The notes under the pieces were generated by a model. That model ran no database searches. It saw only the letters and a program-made list of their open reading frames with translations, and was not told where the DNA came from. From Hymenobacter cavernae (GTDB lineage Bacteria > Bacteroidota > Bacteroidia > Cytophagales > Hymenobacteraceae): DNA of 64,000 bases. The stretch is from assembly GCF_014641455.1 (NCBI RefSeq), contig NZ_BMHT01000003.1, positions 702 through 64,701 of the forward strand, given 5' to 3'. Positions within the stretch are counted from its first letter, which is position 1, and each line of letters starts with the position of its first letter. Made by a program: the position numbers and the translations under genes. Shown in pieces: positions 53,528-63,133 of this stretch.

Positions 53528-53569
53528 GGGGATGTAATGGATTGTGGTGGGACTAAAGAAAAAGCAATA

Positions 53570-53605
53570 CAAAGGTCAGTGCTCTGCAAGGCGCTGACAT
53601 TCAAA
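53570..53605 (-). promoter_or_regulatory. Weak promoter candidate for the susCD genes
   Basis: Minus strand GACCTTTG (53577-53570, one mismatch from TAnnTTTG) with TTTG 24 bases upstream (53605-53602). The spacing is slightly long; an ECF-dependent promoter is equally possible. Confidence 0.25.
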
Positions 53606-53687
53606 TATCTGCTGCAATAGGTGGCTTCCTGAGCAGGAAGGGTAGGGTAGAACCGGAAAAGACTCGAAAAGAACGGACCACGGAAGC

Positions 53688-54734
53688 CTAGCTTCCTGGT
53701 TTCATCTGACAACCATCACTGTGAATTATCACCTGCGCATCGGACAGGCTATAGTAGGCACCCAAAGACTTGCACAGCAAACCTAGCTTTTCAAACAGGG
53801 GCTCATTATAAAAGGTGATGCTAACCGTGCAGCCGGCCAGCTTTGCTTTATCATATACTATATCTACGCCGTAGGCCTTTTTCAAAGCGGCCAGTACTTC
53901 CGTCACGGGGCGTTCCTCAAACTCGAAGGACTGCGGCACCAGTACTACCGGCTTGTCGACCAACTCCTTCTTTAAATGGCGGCTCGCCGCCGAATAAACG
54001 ACTTGCTGGTTGGGCAGAAGCAGTATGCCCGCTGCGGCCGGATGCGCAGGTGTGGCTTCCAGCTTGGCATTCTTGCGGGCCTGCACGGCTACTTTCCCTT
54101 CCCGCACTGCTACCGAAGCTAGGTTGCTGCCCGCGTAGGCTTTCACCCGGAAGCTGGTGCCCAGCACCGTCGTAACAACTTGCTTGGTGAACACTAGGAA
54201 CGGGCGCGCCGGGTTCTTGCTCACCTTGAAGAATGCCTCGCCCTCCAGGTGCACCTCGCGCCGGGGACCGTCGAAATTGGTATTATACCGCAGGCGGCTG
54301 CCGGGGTGCAGCGTAATCTGGCTGCCGTCGGGTAGCTGAAACGCTTGCTCCCGCTGGGTTGCGTTGGTGCGCAGCGTCCAGCCGTTCGCCAGGGTTACCC
54401 CGTCGGAGAAAGGGAAGCCTTGGAAGTGCTTGGCGTAAGGAGCCAGCACGCTGAGGGCTAACGCAAACAATACCAGTGCGGCCGCCACCCGAAGCGCCGG
54501 AGCCTGCCAGAAGCTGGCTGGGTGGCGCACCACGCGGGCCTCCGGCACAGACTGGGCTTGGGTGAGCCGGTGCCAGATGGCATCCTCCACGGCCTCCTGA
54601 TTCTGGCTGCGCAACGAGTGCGCGTCTGCTTCCTCCAGGCGGTCGTACCAGCGCTCTACCAGCACCTGCTCTTCGGGCGTGCAATGGCCATCGAGGTAGC
54701 GCTGAAGTAAGGTATGGAATTCGGCTTCCGTCAC
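53688..54734 (-). CDS. fecR: FecR-family anti-sigma factor
   Basis: 348 residues from a GTG start at 54734; no nearer ATG fits the family N-terminus (EFHTLLQRYLDGHCTPEEQ). A cytoplasmic sigma-binding region (about 1-75), one membrane helix (about 80-100), the periplasmic FecR domain (VTLANGWTLRTNATQREQ, GEAFFKVSKNPARPF) and a C-terminal DUF4974/STN-like domain (FEERPVTEVLAALKKAYGV). It receives the signal from the SusC STN domain and controls the ECF sigma factor encoded 143 bp upstream. Confidence 0.93.
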   Translation of the reverse strand: MTEAEFHTLLQRYLDGHCTPEEQVLVERWYDRLEEADAHSLRSQNQEAVEDAIWHRLTQAQSVPEARVVRHPASFWQAPALRVAAALVLFALALSVLAPYAKHFQGFPFSDGVTLANGWTLRTNATQREQAFQLPDGSQITLHPGSRLRYNTNFDGPRREVHLEGEAFFKVSKNPARPFLVFTKQVVTTVLGTSFRVKAYAGSNLASVAVREGKVAVQARKNAKLEATPAHPAAAGILLLPNQQVVYSAASRHLKKELVDKPVVLVPQSFEFEERPVTEVLAALKKAYGVDIVYDKAKLAGCTVSITFYNEPLFEKLGLLCKSLGAYYSLSDAQVIIHSDGCQMKPGS

Positions 54735-54877
54735 GGGGAGAGAGGATTTAGGCGGGCTTCTACTTTACAAGTCAACGAACTTGCCCCTAGCCCTAAACCC
54801 AACAGTACTTTTTTCTTAAAAATATAGACAGCGATTAGCAGCGCAATTGATAATATCCTGATTGATAATGAGTTAAT

Positions 54878-55456
54878 TTATTGCAAAAAAATGAATAAAG
54901 GCAGAATGGCCAGCAAAAAATCGCGCAGGTAGCTACGCAGGAGCTTCAGCGACTTGGTCAGGTGGTATTCAACCGACTTCTCCGAGAGGTTTACGCGCAC
55001 TGAAATCTCGGGTACGGTGTAGTGCTCAAGCCGGCTAAGCTGAAATACCTCCCGCGACTTCTCAGGCAGCTTGCCCACACCAGCCAGAAAAGCCGCGCTT
55101 AAGTCGCTCAGGGCTAGGTTATTTTCCGTGTCGGTATCGGCTTCGGAGGTGCTGAGGCGACAGTAAAGCTCGTAGCCGGCCTTTACTTTTTGGGCTTTTA
55201 TGTAGTTGATAATCCGGTATCGAATCGCGGAAAACAGGTAAGGCTGTAGCTCCTGCACCTGATGGCTGGCGCGGCGGCTCCAGAGGTCCGCGAATAAATC
55301 CTGCACCAGCTCTTCCGCCACTTCCCGGCTACCTAGCTTTTGGTAAGCAACGGTGAATAGCCGGTAGGAGTAGCGCTTGTAAATCTCTGCGAAAGCGCCT
55401 TCATCATCTGCCCGCAATGCACCCAGCAGCGCAGCATCCGGGTGGGAGGCATACAT
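54878..55456 (-). CDS. ECF sigma factor, Bacteroidota SusCD-associated type
   Basis: 192 residues from the ATG at 55456 (MYASHPDAALLGALRADDEG); a GTG at 55477 would add seven residues. Region 2 (AFAEIYKRYSYRLFTVAYQK, ELVQDLFADLWSRR, LFSAIRYRIINYIK) and region 4 (LPEKSREVFQLSRLEHYTVPEISVRVNLSEKSVEYHL) are both complete. It is expected to direct transcription of the susCD genes when released by FecR. A short hydrophobic tail (FLLAILPLFIFLQ) after region 4 is a mild oddity also seen in relatives. Confidence 0.93.
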   Translation of the reverse strand: MYASHPDAALLGALRADDEGAFAEIYKRYSYRLFTVAYQKLGSREVAEELVQDLFADLWSRRASHQVQELQPYLFSAIRYRIINYIKAQKVKAGYELYCRLSTSEADTDTENNLALSDLSAAFLAGVGKLPEKSREVFQLSRLEHYTVPEISVRVNLSEKSVEYHLTKSLKLLRSYLRDFLLAILPLFIFLQ

Positions 55457-55837
55457 GCGAATAGGATAAGATTTCACAGAATTAGGATCTAAAAGAACAG
55501 GATTAACAGCGAATATACAGTTAGATGCCAGATTATTGCTACGTAAGCGCTTGGTTGTTTTTTGCTAAAGATGATTTTCTTAATGAATAGTATAAATAAT
55601 TGCCGAAGACTCACAAATTAGACAGTAAGTACTACTGCCAACTAAGTGTACAGGTTGTTTTTTTAGTGATTGTAAACTGAACGGCTTCTTGTAGCAATTT
55701 AGCATAGGCTCTCAGACACAAACGCAAAGTGCGGCCTCTGAAAACCAGGGCCGCACTTTTTAGAATTCGGCAAGCGGAAGTTGGCTCAACTACTTATCGA
55801 GAAGTGAATTACCTGCCTGCTACCAAGTAGGAAAGCT
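55457..55837. other. Intergenic between the GH9 and sigma factor genes
   Basis: About 380 bp, AT-rich in its middle. It must hold the sigma factor promoter; no clear consensus was found. The terminator of the GH9 operon is at its left end. No gene seen. Confidence 0.5.
55726..55762 (-). terminator. Intrinsic terminator after the GH9 gene
   Basis: AAAGTGCGGCC (55726-55736) pairs with GGCCGCACTTT (55749-55759) across a 12-base loop; a T-rich tail follows on both strands. It lies about 75 bp after the GH9 stop codon and closes the minus-strand GH2-GH3-GH9 unit. Confidence 0.8.
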
Positions 55838-57616
55838 TTACTTGGTAGTTGCGGTAGGAGAGAAGCTAGCCTGCACCTGCAATGCTTCCAATGCTCCCGC
55901 CAAGTACACCAGTGGGGCGTTCCAGTTGATGGCAATTTCATTGGAAGCATAGGAGCAAACATCGTCGGCGTAGGTTGTGGCGGGCAGGCTCGATGTGTAC
56001 TGGCAGCCATCCTGGCGGCCGGGGTTCGGACCACCCACCAACAGGCCCGGAACCGGAGCTAGCACGCCATCTGCTTCCGAAAGCCGGTGGTGCGGGTGCT
56101 GCGGCGATTTGGCGCCGGTGCCTGTTACAAAGCAGTAGCCCGTAGCATTGCGGCCTAGCAAATAATCTAGGTTCGTAAGAGCGGCCAGCGCGTATTTCTT
56201 GTCGCCGGTAAGCTGGTAGGCTTGGAGCAGGGCAATGCCTTGGTTGGCGGCGTTGGAGCTGCTGCCCCAGTTGAAATCGGCGGCGGTTTTTCCCATCACG
56301 GTTTGGTAGGCGCGCGTGGTGGCGCCCGCGGTCAGGTTATCCGCCAGCGTGATAAGCCCCTGCCTGAGCTGGCCTAGGTCCTTCTGAGCGAGGGGCGTCA
56401 GCTCCGATCTGAACCGAGCCAGGGTATAATACGCCAGGGTACGAACCTGATTCCAAGTAGGTAATGGCGTTTTATCACCCGGAAACAGCTGCACGGCTTT
56501 GTAGTAGTTCTCCTGTTTGGTGGTTGCGTACAGCTCGGCCGCCGCCCAGACAAACTCATCCTGCACGTCCTGGTCGCCGTAAGCGCCGGTGCTGATGGCG
56601 GGCTGAAACTGCTTGTTTAGGGCCTCCTGCTGGTAGTAGACGGTTGGGTGCTGTTGGGCCCACTCCCAAGCCTTAGTCGAAGCTTGCAAGCACGAATCGG
56701 CGAGGCCGGGAAGCGGCTGGTTGAACTTCCGAAAAATACGGCTGGCCTGCGCCATCACAGCCGCAAAATCTAAGGTAGCCGCTGTGCTTTTCTGCACCAC
56801 ATAGCGCGGCGTACTGACCTGATCGGGCATGACCATGCCGTCGAATTTGGCATTGGTGAGCTTGTGGTACACGCCGCCATCGGCAGGGTCTTGCATAGCG
56901 AGCAGCCAGCGCAGGTTCCAGAGCGATTCGTCTAAAAGGTCTGGAATGGCATTTTTGCTCTCCGGGATTTGCACGTTGAGTTGCGTGGTGTAAGCCGGAA
57001 AGTCTTCGTAAAGGGAAAGCAAAGTGCCGAGCGTAATGCCCGAGTTGACCACGTATTTATTGTAGTCGCCGGCATCGTACCAACCACGCGGGGCGGAAAT
57101 GAGGGTGCCAGTTGGCCGCTGCGCACTAGCCGCGGAGCCGTGCACGAGCACTTGGTTGTCGGGGTGGCCTAGAGGGCGGCTCCACTGTCCGGCGTACGTC
57201 GGCGGCAAGGGCGTAGCAGTCCGTTGGTAATAAAAGCCCTTGAGCGACGCCCGCGCCACACCCTCGTGCACGCCCGGCCGAATCTGAAATGAGTGCGAAA
57301 ACCCTAGCGAAGGAATCCAGATGACAAACGTGCCCACTGTTTTGCAGCCCGAAAAATCAGCTATGCGGGTTTGCTGCCCGGCCAGGGCATCGTTGCGCTG
57401 AGGACCTAGCTGCCCCGTGAAAACAGTGGTCTTCCGGTCGGGGGTGGTGATGAAAAACTTGCCCACAACTGTCCCGACTACCACGGCCACCTTTGGCGCC
57501 AACGGGTAAAACCCGACCTGGTTCAGGCGGATAGCTTCGGTGAGCTGCTGCCCGCGCACCGACAAGGACAGTACAAGCAACAGACTCAGCCACAAAGTGC
57601 TCTTAGATAGCGACAT
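55838..57616 (-). CDS. Glycoside hydrolase family 9 endoglucanase-like enzyme, secreted
   Basis: 592 residues. Signal peptide (about 1-22), an N-terminal immunoglobulin-like CelD_N domain (about 25-115, EAIRLNQVGFYPLAPKVAVV), then the alpha6/alpha6 barrel. Catalytic elements are present: PRGWYDAGDYNKYVV with D181/D184, the HHR motif in SPQHPHHRLSEADG, and E560 in ASNEIAINWNAP. GH9 enzymes with this layout are inverting endo- or exo-glucanases acting on beta-1,4- or mixed-linked glucans, or exo-glucosaminidases. Last gene of the GH2-GH3-GH9 run, 102 bp after GH3. Confidence 0.93.
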   Translation of the reverse strand: MSLSKSTLWLSLLLVLSLSVRGQQLTEAIRLNQVGFYPLAPKVAVVVGTVVGKFFITTPDRKTTVFTGQLGPQRNDALAGQQTRIADFSGCKTVGTFVIWIPSLGFSHSFQIRPGVHEGVARASLKGFYYQRTATPLPPTYAGQWSRPLGHPDNQVLVHGSAASAQRPTGTLISAPRGWYDAGDYNKYVVNSGITLGTLLSLYEDFPAYTTQLNVQIPESKNAIPDLLDESLWNLRWLLAMQDPADGGVYHKLTNAKFDGMVMPDQVSTPRYVVQKSTAATLDFAAVMAQASRIFRKFNQPLPGLADSCLQASTKAWEWAQQHPTVYYQQEALNKQFQPAISTGAYGDQDVQDEFVWAAAELYATTKQENYYKAVQLFPGDKTPLPTWNQVRTLAYYTLARFRSELTPLAQKDLGQLRQGLITLADNLTAGATTRAYQTVMGKTAADFNWGSSSNAANQGIALLQAYQLTGDKKYALAALTNLDYLLGRNATGYCFVTGTGAKSPQHPHHRLSEADGVLAPVPGLLVGGPNPGRQDGCQYTSSLPATTYADDVCSYASNEIAINWNAPLVYLAGALEALQVQASFSPTATTK

Positions 57617-57718
57617 AAGAAGAAATTTGAACTAGCGCGGTTCCCCGCCTTGTGTACGTGTAGTGCGGAGTCTATCGTCTGCGCTACATGAGATGGCACG
57701 GACGATAACCTAGGTGCG

Positions 57719-60172
57719 TTACTTGGAACCGGTAGCGCCACTAGTTTTCGGGCTATGAGGAGGGGTAGTAGGTGAATGCTGAGCCGTGGCACCCGCATAG
57801 CGGAAGCGCTGCTTCTGGTCGCCCACGCGGAGCGTGAAGTAGCCGTCTTCGAGCAGGCGCTTGCCGTACGCATCGGGGTAGCTCAGGTCTTGCTGCGGCT
57901 GAATGATAAAGGTTAGCTCCCGGCTTTCGCCCGGCTTAAACGCTTGTTTTTCAAAGTGCCTGAGCAGGCGCACAGGCCGCGTGATACGCCCCACTTCGTC
58001 GGTCATAAACCAGAGCACGGCTTCCTTGCCGAGACGGGCGCCGGTGTTCGTCACACGTACGGTGGCGCGTACCGTGCCATTGCCGGTCAGCACGGTGTCG
58101 GAGAGCTGGAGGTTGCTGTAGCGGAACGCCGTATAGCTCAATCCGTCGCCGTACTCGGTGAGCATGGTGCTCTTGTACTTGGCGCCTCGGTTCTCAAAGC
58201 CGGCCCCGAAGTCGCTTAGATCCAAGCTGTTCTCGTTGTTGTCGTGGTGGTAGTTGGAGATGTGCCCGGCAAACTGCGGATACGTGAAAGGCAACCGGCC
58301 GCTGGGGTTCACTTTGCCGCTGATGATTTCTGCAATGGCTTGTCCGCCGCCAAAACCCGGCAGGCCGCCCCACAGAATAGCTTCTGAGCGCTCAGCTACT
58401 TGGCGAATGATATTGGGTCGGCCGCCAATCATGACCAGCACCGTCGGCTTGCCAGCGCTCTGGGCCGTGCGCACCAACTGCTGCTGATCTTCGGGTAGCG
58501 TCAGGTCGCTGCTGTTGCCTAGGCCTTCCGCGTACGGCCGCTCCCCGATAGCTAGGATAACCGCGTCGGCACGACGAGCTGCGGCGGCTACGTTGGCTAG
58601 CTGCGGTTTGCCAGTAACATCCTGATAAGGAACTGTTTCCACTTGCGCATTGGGATACTCCTTTTTCAGCGCGGCATAGATCGTCAACACCTCCTGCGGG
58701 TATTGCGCCTCCTGGCGACCCTGCCAAGCTAGGGTCCAGCCACCGGCCAGGTTCGCTCGCGAGTCCGCCGACGGGCCGACGATCAGCAGCCGCTTCACCT
58801 TAGCCGGAGCCAGGGGCAGCATGTTCTTCTCGTTTTTGAGCAGCACCACCGATTCACGAGCCGCTTCCAGCGTCTGCTGCTTCAACTCCGGCGAGCCAAT
58901 GCGGTTGAGGCGGTCGGCACGAGGCATGGGGTTGTCGAACATACCTAGCTCGTCCTTCATTTGCAGCACGCGCCCGGCAGAAAGGTTGATGCGGTCTTCC
59001 ATCAGCCGACCTTCCTTCACCAGCTCTTTCACATAGCGGCAGAAATCGGTGGTGTACGGCGTCATAGCCATGTCCACGCCCGCATCGATGCATAGAAACG
59101 TGGCCTCCTTCTCGTTTGCAGCCGTTTTCTGCACCGTCACGAGGCGGATGATGTCCTGCCAATCGGTTACGGCCACCCCTTTAAAGCCCATCTGCGTGCG
59201 TAGCAAGTCGGTCAGAATGGCTTTAGAAGAGTGCACCGGCTCGCCGTTGATTTCGCCGCTGTTGATCATCACCGACTTCAAGCCTGCATCAATAGCCGCC
59301 TGAAATGAAGGTCGGAAAAACTCCTGTAGCCGCTGATCGGAAATCATGGCGTTGGTTCGGTCCCAGCCGTTGCGCGGGTCGGAGTAGCCCAGAAAGTGTT
59401 TTCCACAAGCCGCTACTTTATAGGGCAGAATGTCCGTGTTACTCTGTAACTCTTTGACATACGCCGCACCTAGGCTTGCCGCCACCAGCGGGTCTTCGCC
59501 GTAGGTTTCGTAGAAGCGCGGCCAGTACACGTTCACCCCTAGGTCGAGCACCGGCGCGAACACCCAGATGTGACCTAGGTCCGCCGATTCTATCACCGTA
59601 GCGCGGGCTTCCTGCCGCGCAAACTCCGCATTGAAGGTGGCCCCTAGGTTGATGTTGTGCGGAAAAATAGCCGCGCCCGACACGTAGCTAGCTCCGTGCA
59701 TGTGGTCGATGCCGTAGATGACGGGAATGTGCAGGCGCGATTCGCGCATTGCAATCCGTTGCAAAGCAGTTAAATACGAAAGCCACTGCGTCGGCGGCAC
59801 GGCCTCACCATTCAGAAACGAGCCCACGCCATAGTCCCGAATGAACGGCACCAACTTGGCCGAATCCAGCGACACGTCCTTCTGCTCGCCGGTATGGTTG
59901 ATGGCTGCATTGGTAATCTGCGTCATCTGCCCGATTTTCTCCTCCAGCGTCATTTGCTTCAGCAGGGCCGCCACGCGCGGGCTCCACTGCGGCGTGGCCG
60001 TCGTTGCACTGGACGGAGTTGCCGTGGCGGCCGTCGGTACGTTGCTGCGCTGGCAGGCGCTGCCCAGCAAAACGGTAGTGCCTAGTATTAGTGCAGAAGC
60101 TCGACTGACGAAAGGTTTTAGATTGTGATTCAGTGGTTTGGAGGTAACGAAGGCGGAGCGTTGGATAACCAT
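57719..60172 (-). CDS. bglX: Glycoside hydrolase family 3 beta-glucosidase
   Basis: 817 residues. N-terminal hydrophobic segment ending LLGSAC (C40), lipobox-like, so probably a periplasmic or outer-membrane lipoprotein. The GH3 barrel has KVAACGKHFLGYSDP and nucleophile D337 in GFKGVAVTDWQD; the second alpha/beta sandwich domain (RESVVLLKNEKNMLPL) carries the likely acid/base region, and a fibronectin-like domain closes the protein. This is the BglX-like type that cleaves gluco-oligosaccharides released by GH9. It follows the beta-mannosidase gene by 31 bp. Confidence 0.93.
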   Translation of the reverse strand: MVIQRSAFVTSKPLNHNLKPFVSRASALILGTTVLLGSACQRSNVPTAATATPSSATTATPQWSPRVAALLKQMTLEEKIGQMTQITNAAINHTGEQKDVSLDSAKLVPFIRDYGVGSFLNGEAVPPTQWLSYLTALQRIAMRESRLHIPVIYGIDHMHGASYVSGAAIFPHNINLGATFNAEFARQEARATVIESADLGHIWVFAPVLDLGVNVYWPRFYETYGEDPLVAASLGAAYVKELQSNTDILPYKVAACGKHFLGYSDPRNGWDRTNAMISDQRLQEFFRPSFQAAIDAGLKSVMINSGEINGEPVHSSKAILTDLLRTQMGFKGVAVTDWQDIIRLVTVQKTAANEKEATFLCIDAGVDMAMTPYTTDFCRYVKELVKEGRLMEDRINLSAGRVLQMKDELGMFDNPMPRADRLNRIGSPELKQQTLEAARESVVLLKNEKNMLPLAPAKVKRLLIVGPSADSRANLAGGWTLAWQGRQEAQYPQEVLTIYAALKKEYPNAQVETVPYQDVTGKPQLANVAAAARRADAVILAIGERPYAEGLGNSSDLTLPEDQQQLVRTAQSAGKPTVLVMIGGRPNIIRQVAERSEAILWGGLPGFGGGQAIAEIISGKVNPSGRLPFTYPQFAGHISNYHHDNNENSLDLSDFGAGFENRGAKYKSTMLTEYGDGLSYTAFRYSNLQLSDTVLTGNGTVRATVRVTNTGARLGKEAVLWFMTDEVGRITRPVRLLRHFEKQAFKPGESRELTFIIQPQQDLSYPDAYGKRLLEDGYFTLRVGDQKQRFRYAGATAQHSPTTPPHSPKTSGATGSK

Positions 60173-60203
60173 GTTGAGAAACTGGGAAGGGAGTTACGAG
60201 CAA

Positions 60204-62837
60204 TTAAAACGCATCCGTGAGCGAGCGAACCACTAGCCGCTTGCGCAGCTCATCGAGCGAAGTAGCGCCTTCGCTCTTGAAGGTCAATACCTTGGTTTCG
60301 CCGGGCAATAGGTCGAAGTAGTTGTCGCCAAAGAAGCCGTCGCCTTGCGCTAGTGAGAGGTACACTTCGCGGGCCAGGGCTGTGCTTTTCAGGGTCACCT
60401 GGTAGGTGCTGTCGGTGGTGCGGGCCCAGGTAGCGCTGACGTTAGTTTTGGGCAGTGTCATCTCCTTGGGCAGTGCAAAGTAGTGCGTGTTGGTTGAGAG
60501 CGTGGTGCCGTTGGCTTGCAGATCACAGGCTAGCACTACCTTCTTGATATCCTGGCCTTTCAGGAGCTTATCCTTGGAAATTTCGAGGTAAACCTTGCTG
60601 GTCAGCGGCTCCACTTGCAGGCTAGCCGATTGCTTGAACAACACCTTGCCGTTGAAGTCCAGCATCCGCACTTGCAGGCTAGCCGGCACGGCGCTGGTGC
60701 GGTCCGACACCACGTAGAAGCGCACCTGGTCGCCTTCCTCGTGGGGACTCACGAGGAAGGCGGAGTAGAAGCGCTTGGCGTAATACTGTAAGGCTTTCCA
60801 GCGGCCGTAATAGTCAATCGACGACCACGAAGCCACGCCCCAGCAGTCATCGAGCTGCCAATACATCGAGCCCATCGTGCGCGGCCGGTTGCGCCGCAAG
60901 TGCTCGGCGCTGAGCTTAATGGCTTGCGCCTGTAGTACTTGGCTCACATACAGGAAAGAAGCAAAGTTTTTCGGCTCCTTGTAGTCGCGCAGCAAATACT
61001 CTTTCAAGCGCGGGTTGCCGACGGCGCTGCGCTGGTGTTCCTTCATCACCGGCGAGGCAATATCCCAGTCTTCCGGCTTCGTGAACAGCGCCACCGACTT
61101 CAAGTCAGGGAACGACTGGAAGCCGTATTCGCTCATAAACCTAGGTATCTGCTTTTCATAATCGGAGATGGGTGCCGTGCCGCCCCACACCTGCCAGTAG
61201 TGCATGTCGCCGTTGGCCTGCGAACCGGCAATGTCCTCAAAGTCAGCCGATGGGCTCGACGACCAGTACGGGCGGTCAGGGTCTTGCGCTTTCAGGACAG
61301 TTGGTATCAGGTCGCGGTACAGCTTGAGGTAGTTGCTCCACACTGCCAGTCGGTGCGGGCCATTTTTCACGGGGAAGCCCCATTCCTGCCAGGCAATTTC
61401 GTTTTCGTTGTTGCCTACCCAAATGGAAATGCTGGGATGGTCGCGGAGGCGGCGCACCTGATAAGTTAGCTCCTCGCGCACGTTGCTCATAAAAGCTTCA
61501 TCACCAGGGTAGAAGGAGCAGGCAAACAAGAAATCCTGCCACACCATCAGACCTAGCTCGTCGCAGAGGTCATAGAAGATTTGGTTCTCATAGATACCGC
61601 CGCCCCATACGCGCACCATGTTCATGTTGCAGTCCTTGGCCGATTGCAGCAGGTGGCGGTAGCGTGCTGGCGTTACGCGCGTCTGGAAGATGTCGGCCGG
61701 AATCCAGTTGGCGCCTTTGGCAAAAATCGGGATGCCGTTGACCACAAACTCGAACGACTTGCCATAGGCGTCATGCTCGCGCCGCAGTTGCAAGGAGCGC
61801 AGGCCGGTACGTGTCTTCGCTTCGTCCAGCGGCTTGCCATTTTGTAGCAATTGCGCTTTGAAGGAGTAGAGCGACTGAGGTCCGTAACCAGCTGGAAACC
61901 ACAGCCTAGGGTTGTTAATGCGGAGGTCAGCCGTTACTTCGTGCCTATTGGGCTGCAACGTCACTGTTTGCTCCAGCCGCTGACCAGCTTTGCCATCCGG
62001 ACCTAGGTTTTCCAGCACCAAAGTGGCCTGCTGCCCACCGGCTGAAGCGGCCCCTTCGTATTCCACTACCAATTGTAGCTGAGCCGCTTGCGCGCTGATC
62101 TGGCGCTGCACAACGTGAAAATCGGTGATTTTGACAGCGTCCCAGGCTTCCAGCTGCACCGGCTGCCAGATGCCCGAAGTCACGAAGCGCGGGCCCCAGT
62201 CCCAACCGTAGTGATAGGGCGCTTTGCGGGTGTAGGGGCTCAGTACCGGGCCTTTGTCGCCAATGATGCCCATGGCCTGCTCGTCGTTGATGGCAAACAG
62301 CTCATAACCAGCTCTCTTGGGCAGTTCTGCCACCTCATTCAGCGGCGAGCGAAACCGGATGCGCAAGCGGTTTTCGCCGACTTTCAGCTGCGGCTTCACG
62401 TCCACGCGCCACTCGCGGAACATGTTGTCGGTGTGCAGAATAGAGGCATCGTTGAGGGTTACATCGGCGTACGTATCCAAGCCTTTGAAAACTAGCTCCA
62501 GATGCGAGCGTTGGAGCGTAGCAGGCGCCACAGCAAACGTCGTTTCGTAGTCCCAATCCGTCTTGCCGATCCATTGCAGCTTCATCTCGTTGTCGCGGTA
62601 CAGCGGGTCTTCGATCTGCTTAGTAGCCAGCAGATCAGTGTGTACCGTGCCGGGCACCGTAGCGGGCGCCCAGTTGTCCTTGCCTACTTGCCGAAAGCGC
62701 CAGCCCGTCATTATTGGCTGAATGGTTTTGCCAGCAGTGGCGCTAGCTGCTGGGCTAGGTTGCTGAGAAAAAGCTTGGTGCATCCCAAAGAGGAGCAAGC
62801 AAGAAAGAAAACGAAGCAGAGTAGAAGGGTTAGGCAT
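60204..62837 (-). CDS. Glycoside hydrolase family 2 beta-mannosidase, secreted
   Basis: 877 residues with signal peptide (about 1-25, ending AFSQQ). N-terminal jelly roll (WRFRQVGKDNWAPATVPGTVHTDLL), immunoglobulin-like domain and TIM barrel. Mannosidase-type motifs are present: WGGGIYENQIFYDLCDELG, acid/base E478 in SIWVGNNENE and nucleophile E570 in RFMSEYGFQSFPDL; the YHYGWDWGPRF motif is typical of beta-mannosidases. It removes terminal beta-mannose, probably from manno- or glucomanno-oligosaccharides together with GH9 and GH3. First gene of the minus-strand glycosidase run, divergent from the esterase gene at 63391. Confidence 0.93.
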   Translation of the reverse strand: MPNPSTLLRFLSCLLLFGMHQAFSQQPSPAASATAGKTIQPIMTGWRFRQVGKDNWAPATVPGTVHTDLLATKQIEDPLYRDNEMKLQWIGKTDWDYETTFAVAPATLQRSHLELVFKGLDTYADVTLNDASILHTDNMFREWRVDVKPQLKVGENRLRIRFRSPLNEVAELPKRAGYELFAINDEQAMGIIGDKGPVLSPYTRKAPYHYGWDWGPRFVTSGIWQPVQLEAWDAVKITDFHVVQRQISAQAAQLQLVVEYEGAASAGGQQATLVLENLGPDGKAGQRLEQTVTLQPNRHEVTADLRINNPRLWFPAGYGPQSLYSFKAQLLQNGKPLDEAKTRTGLRSLQLRREHDAYGKSFEFVVNGIPIFAKGANWIPADIFQTRVTPARYRHLLQSAKDCNMNMVRVWGGGIYENQIFYDLCDELGLMVWQDFLFACSFYPGDEAFMSNVREELTYQVRRLRDHPSISIWVGNNENEIAWQEWGFPVKNGPHRLAVWSNYLKLYRDLIPTVLKAQDPDRPYWSSSPSADFEDIAGSQANGDMHYWQVWGGTAPISDYEKQIPRFMSEYGFQSFPDLKSVALFTKPEDWDIASPVMKEHQRSAVGNPRLKEYLLRDYKEPKNFASFLYVSQVLQAQAIKLSAEHLRRNRPRTMGSMYWQLDDCWGVASWSSIDYYGRWKALQYYAKRFYSAFLVSPHEEGDQVRFYVVSDRTSAVPASLQVRMLDFNGKVLFKQSASLQVEPLTSKVYLEISKDKLLKGQDIKKVVLACDLQANGTTLSTNTHYFALPKEMTLPKTNVSATWARTTDSTYQVTLKSTALAREVYLSLAQGDGFFGDNYFDLLPGETKVLTFKSEGATSLDELRKRLVVRSLTDAF

Positions 62838-63073
62838 CAGATGGGTTTAGGAGCGGAAAAGAACAGCGTGTAATGATGACGAAGCTAATCGCCGAAGCAG
62901 CTGCTATTGATGCTAAGCTAAAAGGTTTTAGCATATTTATTAATCGAGCGTCATACAGTAACAGCAAAACTTTCACGAGCTACCAAGAGGTAGATGATAA
63001 TTAAGAGGAAGTAAGTACCTGTGCGTCAACTATTTATATTATAGAAAGGCAGAATGTCTTTGAAATTAGGGAA

Positions 63074-63085
63074 GCAAACGTTTGC
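63074..63085. promoter_or_regulatory. LacI-family-type operator GCAAACGTTTGC
   Basis: A 12-bp perfect palindrome identical to the core of PurR/LacI-family operators. It lies 11 bp upstream of the TTG of a promoter candidate, in a region flanked by two divergent carbohydrate genes, and shares its core with the site at 42879. Confidence 0.6.
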
Positions 63086-63096
63086 GGCTTAAGAAC

Positions 63097-63125
63097 TTGT
63101 GTTAACCTTAAAGCATAAAATTTTG
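63097..63125 (+). promoter_or_regulatory. Bacteroidota-type promoter candidate for the sialate esterase gene
   Basis: TTG (63097-63099), 18 bases, then AAATTTTG (63118-63125), one mismatch from TAnnTTTG. It would give a leader of about 260 nt, which is long, so another start further downstream is possible. Confidence 0.35.
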
Positions 63126-63133
63126 TAAAGTTC

